From the NCBI RefSeq assembly GCF_037072025.1, contig NZ_JAXHDD010000002.1:1-64000 (forward strand): a stretch of DNA of 64,000 nt, in the 5' to 3' direction. The translations under genes and the position numbers were made by a program. Numbering within the stretch: position 1 is the first letter of the stretch; each line of letters begins with the position of its first letter. Positions 24,665-33,935 of the stretch are shown here, in pieces. The stretch comes from Pseudogracilibacillus sp037072025. Its GTDB lineage: Bacteria > Bacillota > Bacilli > Bacillales > Amphibacillaceae. The notes beneath the pieces were generated by a model that saw nothing but the letters and a program-made list of their open reading frames with translations, was not told where the DNA came from and made no database searches.

Positions 24665-25426
24665 TTGCGTAAGAATCTTTACATAATTTTGCTTTTGATC
24701 GGTGTAGTAGCTCTGTTATCTGGATGTACAGATATTAATACCCCGATCAATGCTGAAAGTACAGGAATTTGGAATAAGTATTTTGTTTATCCAATGTCTG
24801 TGTTTATTATTTATTTTGCAAAATTTTTTAACTCGTATGGATTGGCAATTGTCGTGGTTACAGTTATTATCCGTGTAATTTTACTCCCGCTTAATATTAA
24901 GCAGTTAAAAAGTTCAAAAGCAATGCAAGATATTCAACCTGAATTAAAAAAATTACAAGAAAAATATAGTTCAAAAGATGCGAATACACAACAAAAGTTG
25001 CAACAAGAGACAATGGCGTTGTTTCAGAAACATGGAGTAAATCCATTAGCTGGATGTTTACCAATCTTTGTACAGATGCCAATATTAATTGCCATTTATC
25101 ACGCAATAATGCGTACACAAGAAATTCAAGGCCATACCTTTTTATGGTTTGCACTTGATTCACCTGACTATATACTACCGATTATAGCAGGGGCAGCGAC
25201 GTACTTACAACAAAAATTGATGATGGCAGGTAGTCCTGCAGCCCAGAATCCACAAATGGTTGCAATGCTTTATATTATGCCAATAATGATTGCTGTTTTT
25301 GCCTTTTTCTTCCCTGCTGCACTTGCATTATACTGGGTAGTAGGAAATATTTTCATGGTAGCTCAAACATTGTTGATTCGTAGACCAATGATGAAAGAAG
25401 CGAGTACTGGAGGAGAGAAAAAGTGA
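24665..25426 (+). CDS. yidC: Membrane protein insertase YidC (SpoIIIJ type)
   Basis: YidC/Oxa1 insertase folds and inserts membrane proteins. In spore formers the SpoIIIJ paralog is needed for forespore sigma-G activation. The 253-residue precursor has a lipoprotein signal with lipobox LLSGC at about residues 17-21 and five membrane segments. A hydrophilic coiled-coil hairpin lies at about residues 87-118 (QPELKKLQEKYSSKD...), with the NPLAGCLPIFVQMPI motif after it. An Arg in the second helix region (VVTVIIRVILLPLNIKQL) corresponds to the conserved substrate-groove arginine. TTG start with AGGAGG. It overlaps jag by 4 bp. Confidence 0.96.
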   Translation: MRKNLYIILLLIGVVALLSGCTDINTPINAESTGIWNKYFVYPMSVFIIYFAKFFNSYGLAIVVVTVIIRVILLPLNIKQLKSSKAMQDIQPELKKLQEKYSSKDANTQQKLQQETMALFQKHGVNPLAGCLPIFVQMPILIAIYHAIMRTQEIQGHTFLWFALDSPDYILPIIAGAATYLQQKLMMAGSPAAQNPQMVAMLYIMPIMIAVFAFFFPAALALYWVVGNIFMVAQTLLIRRPMMKEASTGGEKK

Positions 25427-26049
25427 GAGAAGTAACTGCTAGTGGCCAAAGTGTTGAAGAGGCGATTCAATCAGCTTTAGAGCAGTTAAATTTGTCAAAA
25501 GAAGAAGTTGAAATTGATGTAATTGATGAAGGTAAAAAAGGATTTTTAGGTTTATTCGGATCTTCTCTTGCCGTCGTAAAAGTAAAAGAAAAGAAGAATT
25601 ATATTGCTGAAACGGAAGAATTTTTACAAAATGTTTCTAAAAATATGGGTGTCGACGTAGAAATTACGACTACAATTGTGGATAACCATGTAACATTCCA
25701 ATTATCCGGTGAGAAAATTGCTATCTTAATTGGAAAAAGAGGTAAAACTTTAAATGCTCTACAGTATTTAACTCAGTTAGTAATAAATAAAGATGGTAGA
25801 AACTTTCATTCCGTAACTGTTGATGCGGAAGGGTATCGTGAAAGAAGAAAAGAAACACTTATTGAACTTGCACATAAAATGTCGGATAAAGCTAAACGCA
25901 TTAAACGGAAAGTAGCACTTGAACCAATGCCCGCATATGAAAGAAAAATCATTCATAGTGCATTGCAAGATTCAAATGAAGTAACAACTTATTCTGATGG
26001 AGTAGAACCACACCGTCATATCGTAATTAGTCCAAAAGACAATATATAA
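25423..26049 (+). CDS. jag: RNA-binding protein Jag/KhpB
   Basis: The 208-residue protein has three parts: a Jag-N domain (residues 1-52, ending KKGFLGLFGS), a KH domain around LIGKRGKTLNALQYLTQLVI (about 100-140), and an R3H domain (YRERRKETLIELAHKMSDKA...MPAYERKIIHSALQ). In streptococci and related bacteria KhpB with KhpA binds RNA and affects cell elongation. The gene starts GTG overlapping the yidC stop, an arrangement conserved in Firmicutes. A terminator follows directly. Confidence 0.95.
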   Translation: MREVTASGQSVEEAIQSALEQLNLSKEEVEIDVIDEGKKGFLGLFGSSLAVVKVKEKKNYIAETEEFLQNVSKNMGVDVEITTTIVDNHVTFQLSGEKIAILIGKRGKTLNALQYLTQLVINKDGRNFHSVTVDAEGYRERRKETLIELAHKMSDKAKRIKRKVALEPMPAYERKIIHSALQDSNEVTTYSDGVEPHRHIVISPKDNI

Positions 26050-26052
26050 ATT

Positions 26053-26097
26053 AAAAAAATCGTTGATTAGGTACTCACCTTCTCAACGATTTTTTTA
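26053..26097 (+). terminator. Terminator of the rpmH-jag operon
   Basis: AAAAATCGTTGA pairs with TCAACGATTTTT and a T run follows. Confidence 0.85.
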
Positions 26098-26111
26098 GTG
26101 ATTGTAATCAC

Positions 26112-26505
26112 TGAATCCTGGCAGTGCGCTGAATAATTTTGTAATTCGCCGAATAATTGAAAATCCCGCTGAAATTCATGGGGTTTGCGCTGAATAATCG
26201 TTCAGATCGCTGAATTATAGATCGAAATCGCTGAATCCTAGCAGTGCGCTGAATAATTTTGTAATTCGCTGAATAATTGTATATCCCGCTGAAATACATG
26301 CAGATTGCGCTGAATAATCGTTCAGATCGCTGAATTATAGATCGAAATCGCTGAATCCCAGCAGTGCGCTGAATAATTTTGTAATTCGCCGAATAATTGT
26401 ATATCCCGCTGAATATCATGCGGTTTGCGCTGAATAATCGTTCAGATCGCTGAATTATTGGGCGAACCCGCTGAATCCCTGCTGTGCGCTGAATAATTTT
26501 GTAAT
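26112..26505. repeat. 120-bp tandem repeat array (3.3 units)
   Basis: Units begin with GAATCC at 26114, 26234, 26354 and 26474, a period of exactly 120 bp. Each unit is itself made of about five 24-bp sub-repeats around CGCTGAATAAT. Units differ at a few positions only. Because 120 is divisible by three, long open frames appear on the minus strand; they have no ribosome site and repeat the same 40 residues, so I do not call a gene. Confidence 0.9.
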
Positions 26506-26562
26506 GAACAAGCATAATACAACTATTAAATTATAGGAAAATGAAGGAAAGTTTATTTTTAC

Positions 26563-26657
26563 TTATTCACATTGTGGATAAGTTTATTTTTTGTTAAAAT
26601 TATGATATTCTATTTTATTAGTGACATTTTGATTAAGTCATTTTATTTTGTGGATAA
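26563..26657. promoter_or_regulatory. DnaA-box cluster between jag and mnmE
   Basis: Perfect DnaA boxes lie at TTATTCACA (26563..26571), TGTGGATAA (26573..26581) and TGTGGATAA (26649..26657). An oriC-proximal cluster near jag is known in B. subtilis as one that modulates DnaA availability, so this is probably the conserved equivalent. It also lies in the mnmE promoter region. Confidence 0.75.
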
Positions 26658-26705
26658 CTAACGTTGATTATATAAACTACTATTTTTAGTTTGGAGGTGA
26701 CATAG

Positions 26706-28082
26706 ATGGAAATAGATACGATTGCAGCGATTTCCACACCAGTTGGTGAAGGAGCAATTTCAATTGTTCGTTTAAGTGGACAGGATGCAATAAAAATTGT
26801 CAAGCAGTTGTTTAAAGGGAAAGATTTACAATATGTGGATAGTCATACGTTGCATTATGGAAAGATTATTGATCCAGATACAGAAGAAGTTGCTGATGAA
26901 GTAATTGTTTCCGTCATGCGAGCCCCAAAAACGTTTACATGTGAAGAAGTAGTCGAAATAAATTGTCATGGTGGACTAATGGCAGTTAACCGAATATTAG
27001 AATTAGTATTAGATAGGGGAGCAAGATTAGCTGAACCTGGTGAATTTACAAAACGAGCCTTTTTGAATGGACGAATTGACCTTTCTCAAGCAGAAGCTGT
27101 TATGGATGTTATTCAGTCCAAAACAAGCCAAGCAATGAATGTTGCTTTAAATCAACTTGATGGGAAACTGTCACGATTAATAACTGAATTACGTCAAGAA
27201 CTAATTGAAACAATTGCTCATGTTGAAGTGAATATTGATTACCCAGAATATGACGATGTGGAAGAAATGTCCCACGATTTAATGAAAGAAAAAACAAAAT
27301 ATGTACATGGTGAAATTGAACGTTTATTACAAGTTGCTAAACAAGGCAAAATTCTTCGAGAAGGAATTAAAACTGCAATTATTGGTCGTCCAAATGTAGG
27401 AAAATCTTCTTTAATGAATTCTCTTGTTCAAGAAGAAAGGGCAATTGTAACAGATGTACCAGGTACAACGAGAGATGTAATCGAAGAATATGTAAATGTA
27501 CGCGGAATTCCATTAAAATTAATCGATACAGCTGGTATTAGAGAAACGAAAGATATCGTTGAAAAGATAGGTGTGGAAAGATCTCATAAAATATTACAAG
27601 AAGCAGATCTCGTTTTATTTATGCTGAATTATAATGAAGAAATTACAGAAGATGACCGAAAGATTTTCGAATTATTAACAGATATGAATTATATCGTTAT
27701 CATTAATAAGACGGATTTACCAAAAAAAATAAATATGGATGAAATAAAAGAATTAGCAAATGAGCATTCTGTAATAAGTATGGCTTTAATTAATGATAAA
27801 GGGATCGATGATTTAGAATCATCCCTTTCTAAATTGTTTTTTTCAAAGAATATACAAACTGATGATATTACGTATGTGTCCAATATTAGGCATATCCATT
27901 TACTAAAGCAATCAAAACAAGCATTGGAAGATGCAATGAAAGCATTAGAACTTGATATGCCTTTAGATATTATTCAAATCGATGTTACAAGAACGTGGGA
28001 ATTTTTAGGTGAAATCGTTGGTGATACAGCAAGTGAAAGTTTAATTGACCAATTGTTTTCACAGTTTTGTTTAGGAAAATAA
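26706..28082 (+). CDS. mnmE: tRNA modification GTPase MnmE
   Basis: MnmE with MnmG adds the (carboxymethyl)aminomethyl group to wobble uridine 34 of several tRNAs. The 458 residues show an N-terminal tetrahydrofolate-binding domain (TIAAISTPVGEGAISIVRLSG), a helical domain and an inserted G domain. The G motifs are GRPNVGKSS near residue 227, PGTTRD, DTAGIRE and NKTD. The catalytic C-terminal motif is FCLGK. GGAGGTGA lies before the ATG. It is followed by mnmG after a MITE-like element. Confidence 0.97.
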   Translation: MEIDTIAAISTPVGEGAISIVRLSGQDAIKIVKQLFKGKDLQYVDSHTLHYGKIIDPDTEEVADEVIVSVMRAPKTFTCEEVVEINCHGGLMAVNRILELVLDRGARLAEPGEFTKRAFLNGRIDLSQAEAVMDVIQSKTSQAMNVALNQLDGKLSRLITELRQELIETIAHVEVNIDYPEYDDVEEMSHDLMKEKTKYVHGEIERLLQVAKQGKILREGIKTAIIGRPNVGKSSLMNSLVQEERAIVTDVPGTTRDVIEEYVNVRGIPLKLIDTAGIRETKDIVEKIGVERSHKILQEADLVLFMLNYNEEITEDDRKIFELLTDMNYIVIINKTDLPKKINMDEIKELANEHSVISMALINDKGIDDLESSLSKLFFSKNIQTDDITYVSNIRHIHLLKQSKQALEDAMKALELDMPLDIIQIDVTRTWEFLGEIVGDTASESLIDQLFSQFCLGK

Positions 28083-28103
28083 ATTGCTCGAAAAATTAAT
28101 GAT

Positions 28104-28258
28104 AGTGCGTGTTCAAAGGAGGATAAAAAGGACCAAGAAGTTCGAGGCGGCGCAGTTCCCGTCAGCGGAATGTATGCATATAGATACATGAGTAGCGGAG
28201 AAACAAGCATTCGTGCGAAATTCACAGTGTCATTTTTACCGGACTTTTTGAACATCCT
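28104..28258 (+). mobile_element. MITE-like element B, copy 2
   Basis: The ends AGTGCGTGTTCAAAG and CTTTTTGAACATCCT are inverted repeats. The inside is the basic form of the family, without the duplication found in the copy at 23648. It fills nearly the whole gap between mnmE and mnmG, ending 18 bp before the mnmG start. Confidence 0.8.
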
Positions 28259-28275
28259 TAGAAAGGGTGAAATTG

Positions 28276-30156
28276 ATGACATATAATGCAGGACATTATG
28301 ATGTAATTGTTGTTGGAGCAGGTCATGCTGGTTGTGAAGCTGCTATGGCTGCTGCAAAAATGGGATCCAATACACTGATGCTAACGTTAAATTTGGATAT
28401 GGTTGCTTTTATGCCATGTAATCCGTCACTAGGAGGGCCGGCAAAAGGAATTGTTATTCGTGAGATAGATGCACTTGGTGGTGTAATGGGGAAAGTAATT
28501 GATAAGACGTATATTCAAATGCGTATGTTAAATACAGGAAAAGGTCCCGCAGTAAGAGCACTAAGGGCACAAGCAGATAAACCTTTATATATCCAAGAAA
28601 TGAAACGTGTAATTGAAAATGAAGAAAATATTACGTTAAAACAAGCGATGGTTAATGAACTAATTATTGAAAATGGAGTTTGTAAGGGAGTTATTACAGA
28701 GACACATGCAGCTTATTATGCAAAAACAGTTATTATTACAACTGGAACATTTATGCGTGGGAAAGTATTGATCGGTGATTTAGAATATGAAAGTGGACCA
28801 AATAATCAAAGGGTTTCCTTAAAGCTATCAGAAAACCTAGAAGACCTTGGTTTTGATTTAGTACGTTTTAAAACAGGTACACCACCACGAGTAAATAGCC
28901 ATACAGTTGATTATTCTAAAACAGAAATTCAACCGGGGGACGAGAAACCTCAAGGATTTTCATACGAAACGACAGAATATATTACGGATCAAATTCCTTG
29001 TTGGTTAACATATACGAATGAACGGACTCACCAAGTTATAAATGATAATTTGACATTATCGGCAATGTATTCAGGTATGAAGCGGGGAACAGGACCTAGA
29101 TATTGTCCATCTATTGAAGATAAAATTGTTCGTTTTAACGACAAGCCAAGACATCAAATATTTTTGGAACCAGAAGGTCGAAACACGGAAGAAGTATATG
29201 TTCAAGGTCTTTCTACTTCACTTCCAGAATCGATTCAAAATAAAATATTACAATCAGTACCTGGTTTAGAAAATGCTGAAATGATGCGTCCTGGATATGC
29301 AATTGAGTATGATTCCATTACACCGACACAATTATGGCCGACGCTTGAAACAAAACAAATCCAAGGATTATTTACAGCCGGCCAAATAAATGGAACATCT
29401 GGATATGAAGAAGCAGCTGCTCAAGGTATTATCGCAGGAATAAATGCAAGCTTAAAAATTCAAAACAAGGATCCATTTATTTTGGATCGTTCACAAAGTT
29501 ATATTGGAGTATTAATTGATGACCTAGTGACTAAAGGTACTAGAGAACCATATCGATTACTTACATCCCGTGCTGAATATCGTCTCTTATTACGTCATGA
29601 TAATGCGGATTTACGATTAACAGAATTAGGGTATAAATTAGGTTTAATATCTGAAGCAAGATTTGAAAAGTTTAAAGAAAAACTTCGATTAATTGAAGAG
29701 GAGAAAGACAGATTATTTCATGTAATTATAAAAGTAACTGACGATGTACAAAAAACATTAGAAGAGGCTAAGTCGACTCCTTTAAAAGAGGCTGTTCGCG
29801 CATTTGATTTATTAAAAAGACCGGAAATAACATATGCTGTTATTGAAAAAATAAATGGTGTACAAAATTTGCCAAATGATGTTAAAGAGCAAGTAGAAAT
29901 ACAAATTAAATATGAAGGGTATATTAAAAAAGCGAATGAGCAAGTGAAAAGAATGTTGAAAATGGAAGATAAAAAAATTCCTGAACATATCGACTATGAT
30001 GCGATTCATAGCTTAGCTGGTGAAGCGAGAGAAAAACTTAAAAAGATTCGACCAATTTCTATAGGCCAAGCGTCAAGAATTTCAGGAGTAAACCCAGCAG
30101 ACATCTCCATCTTACTCATTTACATTGAACAAGGAAATGTAAAGAAGACGAGCTAA
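28276..30156 (+). CDS. mnmG: tRNA uridine-5-carboxymethylaminomethyl modification enzyme MnmG
   Basis: MnmG (GidA) is the FAD- and NADH-dependent partner of MnmE. The sequence has the FAD dinucleotide fold VVGAGHAGCEAA at about residues 13-24, the GidA signatures GPKG-like NPSLGGPAKG and GTYLxxx-type TGTFMRGKVLIGD, and AGQINGTSGYEEAAAQG near residue 370. The helical C-terminal domain ends in SGVNPADISILLIYI. The ATG at 28276 (626 residues) is preceded by AAAGGGTGA; a GTG at 28267 lies inside that site. Confidence 0.97.
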   Translation: MTYNAGHYDVIVVGAGHAGCEAAMAAAKMGSNTLMLTLNLDMVAFMPCNPSLGGPAKGIVIREIDALGGVMGKVIDKTYIQMRMLNTGKGPAVRALRAQADKPLYIQEMKRVIENEENITLKQAMVNELIIENGVCKGVITETHAAYYAKTVIITTGTFMRGKVLIGDLEYESGPNNQRVSLKLSENLEDLGFDLVRFKTGTPPRVNSHTVDYSKTEIQPGDEKPQGFSYETTEYITDQIPCWLTYTNERTHQVINDNLTLSAMYSGMKRGTGPRYCPSIEDKIVRFNDKPRHQIFLEPEGRNTEEVYVQGLSTSLPESIQNKILQSVPGLENAEMMRPGYAIEYDSITPTQLWPTLETKQIQGLFTAGQINGTSGYEEAAAQGIIAGINASLKIQNKDPFILDRSQSYIGVLIDDLVTKGTREPYRLLTSRAEYRLLLRHDNADLRLTELGYKLGLISEARFEKFKEKLRLIEEEKDRLFHVIIKVTDDVQKTLEEAKSTPLKEAVRAFDLLKRPEITYAVIEKINGVQNLPNDVKEQVEIQIKYEGYIKKANEQVKRMLKMEDKKIPEHIDYDAIHSLAGEAREKLKKIRPISIGQASRISGVNPADISILLIYIEQGNVKKTS

Positions 30157-30263
30157 TTGGTAGTTAATATAGGTAGAAATATGTTTTGGTGCATGTAAGT
30201 TTCTCCTGAATTTAAATTACAAATGGCAATACTTGAAAATGCAGTAAATAAGGAGTAATTACA

Positions 30264-30977
30264 TTGGATGAAAAGAAATTTATGGAAGTTTTAGCGAAAA
30301 AGAATTTACGTATTTCAGATCAACAGCTAAATCAGTTTAAGGAATACTATCAATTACTTGTTGAGTGGAATGGAAAAGTTAATTTAACCGCGATAACAGA
30401 GAAAGGTGAAGTTTTCTTAAAACATTTTTATGATTCATTAACAGCTAGTTTTTATTATTCATTTAAAGATGTAAATTCTGTATGTGATATTGGAGCGGGT
30501 GCTGGGTTTCCCAGTATCCCTCTAAAAATTTGTTATCCACATCTAAAGGTTACTATCGTTGATTCCTTAAATAAACGGATAAATTTTTTAAAACAATTAA
30601 AAGAAACATTACAATTAGATCATGTGGATATCATTCATTCACGAGCTGAAGATATTGGTCAAAATAAGAAATACCGAGAAAATTTTGATGTAGTAACTGC
30701 AAGAGCTGTTGCTCGGTTGTCTGTTTTATCTGAGTATTGCTTGCCACTTTGTAAAGTTGGCGGGGCTTTTATCGCTTTAAAAGGGGCAAATAGTAATGAA
30801 GAATTAGTAGAGGCAAAAAAGGCATTGAAAATTCTAGGTGGGGAAGTTGTTAAAAACAATACTTTTTCATTGCCCATTGAAAACAGCGAACGTTCTATCA
30901 TTGTAATCAACAAGATAAAGAAAACAGCTAAAATGTATCCGAGAAAAGCTGGAACTCCAGCAAAAGATCCTATTTAA
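30264..30977 (+). CDS. rsmG: 16S rRNA (guanine-527-N7) methyltransferase RsmG
   Basis: RsmG (GidB) methylates G527 (E. coli numbering) of 16S rRNA with SAM; its loss gives low-level streptomycin resistance. The 237 residues align along their length with B. subtilis RsmG (239). They include the SAM-binding loop CDIGAGAGFPSIPLKI near residues 73-88, VDSLNKRINFL, and VTARAVARLSVLSEY. The start is TTG with AAGGAG upstream. It continues the mnmE-mnmG-rsmG operon and a terminator follows. Confidence 0.96.
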   Translation: MDEKKFMEVLAKKNLRISDQQLNQFKEYYQLLVEWNGKVNLTAITEKGEVFLKHFYDSLTASFYYSFKDVNSVCDIGAGAGFPSIPLKICYPHLKVTIVDSLNKRINFLKQLKETLQLDHVDIIHSRAEDIGQNKKYRENFDVVTARAVARLSVLSEYCLPLCKVGGAFIALKGANSNEELVEAKKALKILGGEVVKNNTFSLPIENSERSIIVINKIKKTAKMYPRKAGTPAKDPI

Positions 30978-31027
30978 TAGAAGAATATTAAAATTAAAGT
31001 AAGTATCATACTTTTTATATTAATTTT

Positions 31028-31068
31028 ATGATAAACTTAACTATATGGGTTAAGTTTCTTTCTTTTTT
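31028..31068 (+). terminator. Terminator after rsmG
   Basis: AAACTTAAC and GTTAAGTTT flank a 7-base loop, followed by CTTTCTTTTTT. Confidence 0.85.
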
Positions 31069-31184
31069 AAGTAGTTTATTAAGTAATGAACATTTACTAT
31101 ATATACAAGAAATACTGTTAAAATGACAAGTCTTGTATTCTTACATCCTCATTAAACCCTTCTTTTTTTACTAGAATAATAAAT

Positions 31185-31200
31185 TGTTTCACGTGGAACA
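31185..31200. promoter_or_regulatory. parS: parS centromere site 1
   Basis: TGTTTCACGTGGAACA is the reverse complement of TGTTCCACGTGAAACA, an exact parS site bound by Spo0J/ParB. It lies 36 bp upstream of the noc start. Confidence 0.95.
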
Positions 31201-31235
31201 TTTTTATAATATTTATTAAAAAGGTGATGTTTATT

Positions 31236-32090
31236 ATGCTGCAGTCTTTTAATCGAATCTTTACTGGTGGTAATAAAATAGATGAACAACAAAATAGTAA
31301 TGATTTAGAAGATGTTGTTCAATTAACTGTCGATCAAATTGTACCAAACCAATTCCAGCCTAGAACTCAATTCGATGATGAGAAAATTAAAGAATTGGCA
31401 CAAACTTTACATACACACGGGATGATCCAACCTATAGTAGTCAGGAAAAAAGACGAAGAGTTGTATGAAGTTATTGCTGGTGAGAGAAGATTAAGAGCAG
31501 CTAAATTATTAGGTTGGGAGAAGATCTCAGCAATAATACGTAATATGAGTGATACGGAAACAGCCTCTGTTGCTTTAATAGAAAATATTCAAAGAGAAGA
31601 ATTATCAGTTATAGAAGAAGCAAAAGCATATTCTCAATTAATAAAAATGCATTCTTTAACACAGGAGGCATTAGCACAAAGGTTAGGAAAAAGTCAGTCT
31701 ACTGTAGCAAATCGTATAAGGTTATTAACTTTACCGGAAGAAATTCAACAAGCCTTAATTGAAAAAAAGATAACTGAGAGACATGCTAGAGCATTAATGA
31801 AGTTAAAAAAAGTAGATCTTCAATTAAAGTTTTTTTATGAGATAATAGAAAAACAATTAACTGTACGGGAAACGGATGAACTAATTAAAGCGTATTTGGC
31901 AAAAGGGGAAGAAAAGAAGAAGTCACGACCGAAATCAAAGTTTATTAGTAAAGATATACGGATTGCAACAAATACAATTAGAAGATCCCTAAAAATGATT
32001 GCAGATACAGGTATAAAAGTAGAATCGCAAGAAGAAGAATTAGATGATTATTACCAAATTACAATTAGAGTTAAAAAGAATCAAAAGAAA
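31236..32090 (+). CDS. noc: Nucleoid occlusion protein Noc
   Basis: Noc is the ParB paralog that binds NBS sites and keeps the FtsZ ring off the nucleoid. It is distinguished from Spo0J by position (first of the noc-soj-spo0J series) and by match to B. subtilis Noc (283 residues): VPNQFQPRTQFDDEKIKELAQTLHTHG, the CTP-binding GERRLRAAK motif, and the HTH LTQEALAQRLGKSQSTVANRIR. The N-terminus LQSFNRIFTGG is the amphipathic membrane-targeting helix. The ATG at 31236 is preferred because AAAGGTGA lies 8 bp upstream. Confidence 0.95.
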
Positions 32091-32132
32091 TAATGGTAAA
32101 TGAATTAGTTTTACAAATAGGTGGGTGCCATA

Positions 32133-32906
32133 ATGGGTAAAATTATTGCAATTGCAAACCAAAAAGGTGGCGTAGGAAAAACGACGTCAACAGTTAATTT
32201 GGGAGCTAGCTTAGCTCTTTTAGGTAATAAAGTTTTAATAGTTGATATAGATCCTCAAGGAAATGCAACAAGTGGTGTTGGGATTAATAAGGGGGATATG
32301 GATCAATGTGTTTACAATATTCTCGTTGAGGATTTAGATGCAAAAGAAGTCTGTATACCTACAGCAGTTGATAATCTTTCTATTATCCCGGCGACGATTC
32401 AACTTGCAGGAGCAGAAATAGAATTAGTATCTACAATCTCTCGTGAAGTAAAATTAAAAAAAGCACTTGGCGATGTAAAAGGTCTTTATGATTTTATTTT
32501 AATAGATTGTCCTCCATCCTTAGGATTGCTGACATTAAATGCCTTGACTGCTTCTGATAGCGTAATAATTCCGGTTCAATGTGAATACTATGCGTTGGAA
32601 GGTTTGAGTCAACTCCTTAATACGATTCGATTAGTACAAAAACATCTAAACAAACAGTTGATGATAGAGGGTGTATTATTAACTATGTTAGATGCAAGAA
32701 CAAATTTAGGATTACAAGTAATCGAAGAAGTTAAAAAGTATTTTCAAGATAAAGTATATAAATCTATTATTCCGAGAAACATAAGACTAGGAGAGGCACC
32801 GAGTTACGGAAAACCAATAACAGTTTATGATCCGAAATCAAGAGGAGCAGAAGTATATCTAGAGTTAGCAAAGGAAGTGATGGAAGTTGGCCAAACGGTT
32901 AGGTAA
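32133..32906 (+). CDS. soj: Chromosome partitioning ATPase Soj (ParA)
   Basis: Soj is the ParA-type ATPase that works with Spo0J at parS and also regulates DnaA. The 257 residues have the deviant Walker A KGGVGKTTS with its signature lysine at about residues 10-18, VDIDPQGNATSG (Walker A'), and the FILIDCPPSLGLLTLNAL Walker B region. It aligns end to end with B. subtilis Soj. The start is the ATG at 32133 with AGGTGGGTG upstream. Its last codons overlap the spo0J start by 20 bp. Confidence 0.96.
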   Translation: MGKIIAIANQKGGVGKTTSTVNLGASLALLGNKVLIVDIDPQGNATSGVGINKGDMDQCVYNILVEDLDAKEVCIPTAVDNLSIIPATIQLAGAEIELVSTISREVKLKKALGDVKGLYDFILIDCPPSLGLLTLNALTASDSVIIPVQCEYYALEGLSQLLNTIRLVQKHLNKQLMIEGVLLTMLDARTNLGLQVIEEVKKYFQDKVYKSIIPRNIRLGEAPSYGKPITVYDPKSRGAEVYLELAKEVMEVGQTVR

Positions 32907-33726
32907 AGGTTTAGATGCTTTGTTTAACGATTATGAAGTAAATGAAGACGAACAATCTATTGAACAAATTCCAATTGATGAATGCCGCACTAATCCTTAT
33001 CAACCTAGAAAAACATTCAATGCCGATGCAATAGAAGAACTAAAAATTTCTATTATGGAATATGGTATTATTCAACCGTTAATTGTTCGACGCAGTATAA
33101 AAGGATATGAAATTGTCGCAGGAGAAAGACGTTTTCGCGCAGCAAAAGAGGCTGGACTAAAAGAGCTTCCGGCGATTGTAAAAGATTTTGACGATCGTAA
33201 AATGATGGAAATAGCCTTGTTGGAAAATCTGCAACGGGAAGATCTAACAGTAATTGAAGAAGCGCTTGCTTATAAAAATCTTATTAATGAATTGAAATTA
33301 ACTCAAGAGGAATTATCGAACAAAATAGGTAAGAGTAGATCCCATATCGCCAATACAATGAGGTTATTATTGTTACCTGATGACGTCATCATTTATATTA
33401 GCAATGGGGAACTGTCGATGGGACATGGACGTGCTTTGTTAGGACTTAAAAATAAAGAACAGCTTTTACCGCTAGTAGATAAAATAATAAGTAATCAATT
33501 AAATGTAAGACAAGTAGAGCAGATGATAACTGAATTGAACAAAAAGAAACCTAAACAAAAAAAGAATAATAAACAAAAAGATATTTTCATTCAAAAATAT
33601 GAAACAAAGTTAAGAGAAGTGTTAGGAACTAATGTAAACATAAAGAAAAATAATAATAAAGGTAAAATCGAAATCGAATTTTACTCGGATGAAGAATTGG
33701 AAAGATTCGTTAGTATGTTTCATTAA
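32887..33726 (+). CDS. spo0J: Chromosome partitioning CTPase Spo0J (ParB)
   Basis: Spo0J binds parS, slides as a CTP-gated clamp and loads SMC. The 279 residues have the N-terminal AKRLGKGLDALF motif that stimulates Soj, the CTP-binding GERRFRAAK motif near residues 78-86, the HTH LTQEELSNKIGKSRSHIANTMR, and a lysine-rich linker leading to the dimerisation domain. TTG start inside the soj end, as in B. subtilis. The two parS sites flank the noc-soj-spo0J operon. Confidence 0.96.
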   Translation: MAKRLGKGLDALFNDYEVNEDEQSIEQIPIDECRTNPYQPRKTFNADAIEELKISIMEYGIIQPLIVRRSIKGYEIVAGERRFRAAKEAGLKELPAIVKDFDDRKMMEIALLENLQREDLTVIEEALAYKNLINELKLTQEELSNKIGKSRSHIANTMRLLLLPDDVIIYISNGELSMGHGRALLGLKNKEQLLPLVDKIISNQLNVRQVEQMITELNKKKPKQKKNNKQKDIFIQKYETKLREVLGTNVNIKKNNNKGKIEIEFYSDEELERFVSMFH

Positions 33727-33749
33727 TAAAATGGTGAAAATCAAATGAG

Positions 33750-33786
33750 ACTGATTATATAAAAATGTGATCAGTCTTTTTATTTG
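33750..33786 (+). terminator. Terminator after spo0J
   Basis: AGACTGAT pairs with ATCAGTCT and is followed by TTTTTATTT. Confidence 0.8.
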
Positions 33787-33807
33787 GCAAAAAAGTAAAT
33801 ACTTCAT

Positions 33808-33837
33808 TACTGCATAAGTACAGTTAAGGCTTTAGCC
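33808..33837 (-). repeat. Decayed fragment of the 84-bp repeat
   Basis: Read on the minus strand this is GGCTAAAGCCTTAACTG followed by TACTTATGCAGTA. It matches the centre of the 84-bp element (GGCGAAAGCCTTAGTTGCACTTATGCAGTA) with a few changes. The flanking thirds are not recognisable. Confidence 0.6.
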
Positions 33838-33874
33838 ATAAATAAATGGAGAAAGCCAATTATTATAAAAGAAA

Positions 33875-33890
33875 TGTTTCACGTGAAACA
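33875..33890. promoter_or_regulatory. parS: parS centromere site 2
   Basis: TGTTTCACGTGAAACA is a perfectly palindromic parS site. It lies 46 bp upstream of the DUF554 gene start. Confidence 0.97.
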
Positions 33891-33935
33891 TTATAGAAAA
33901 ACATAAGTAATTTAATTGTATAGTGAGGAACAGAA

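Noticed and set aside
26108..26515. 135-codon minus-strand open frame in the 120-bp repeat array
   Set aside because: The period is a multiple of three, so a stop-free frame is repeated automatically; there is no ribosome site and the product is the same 40 residues over and over.
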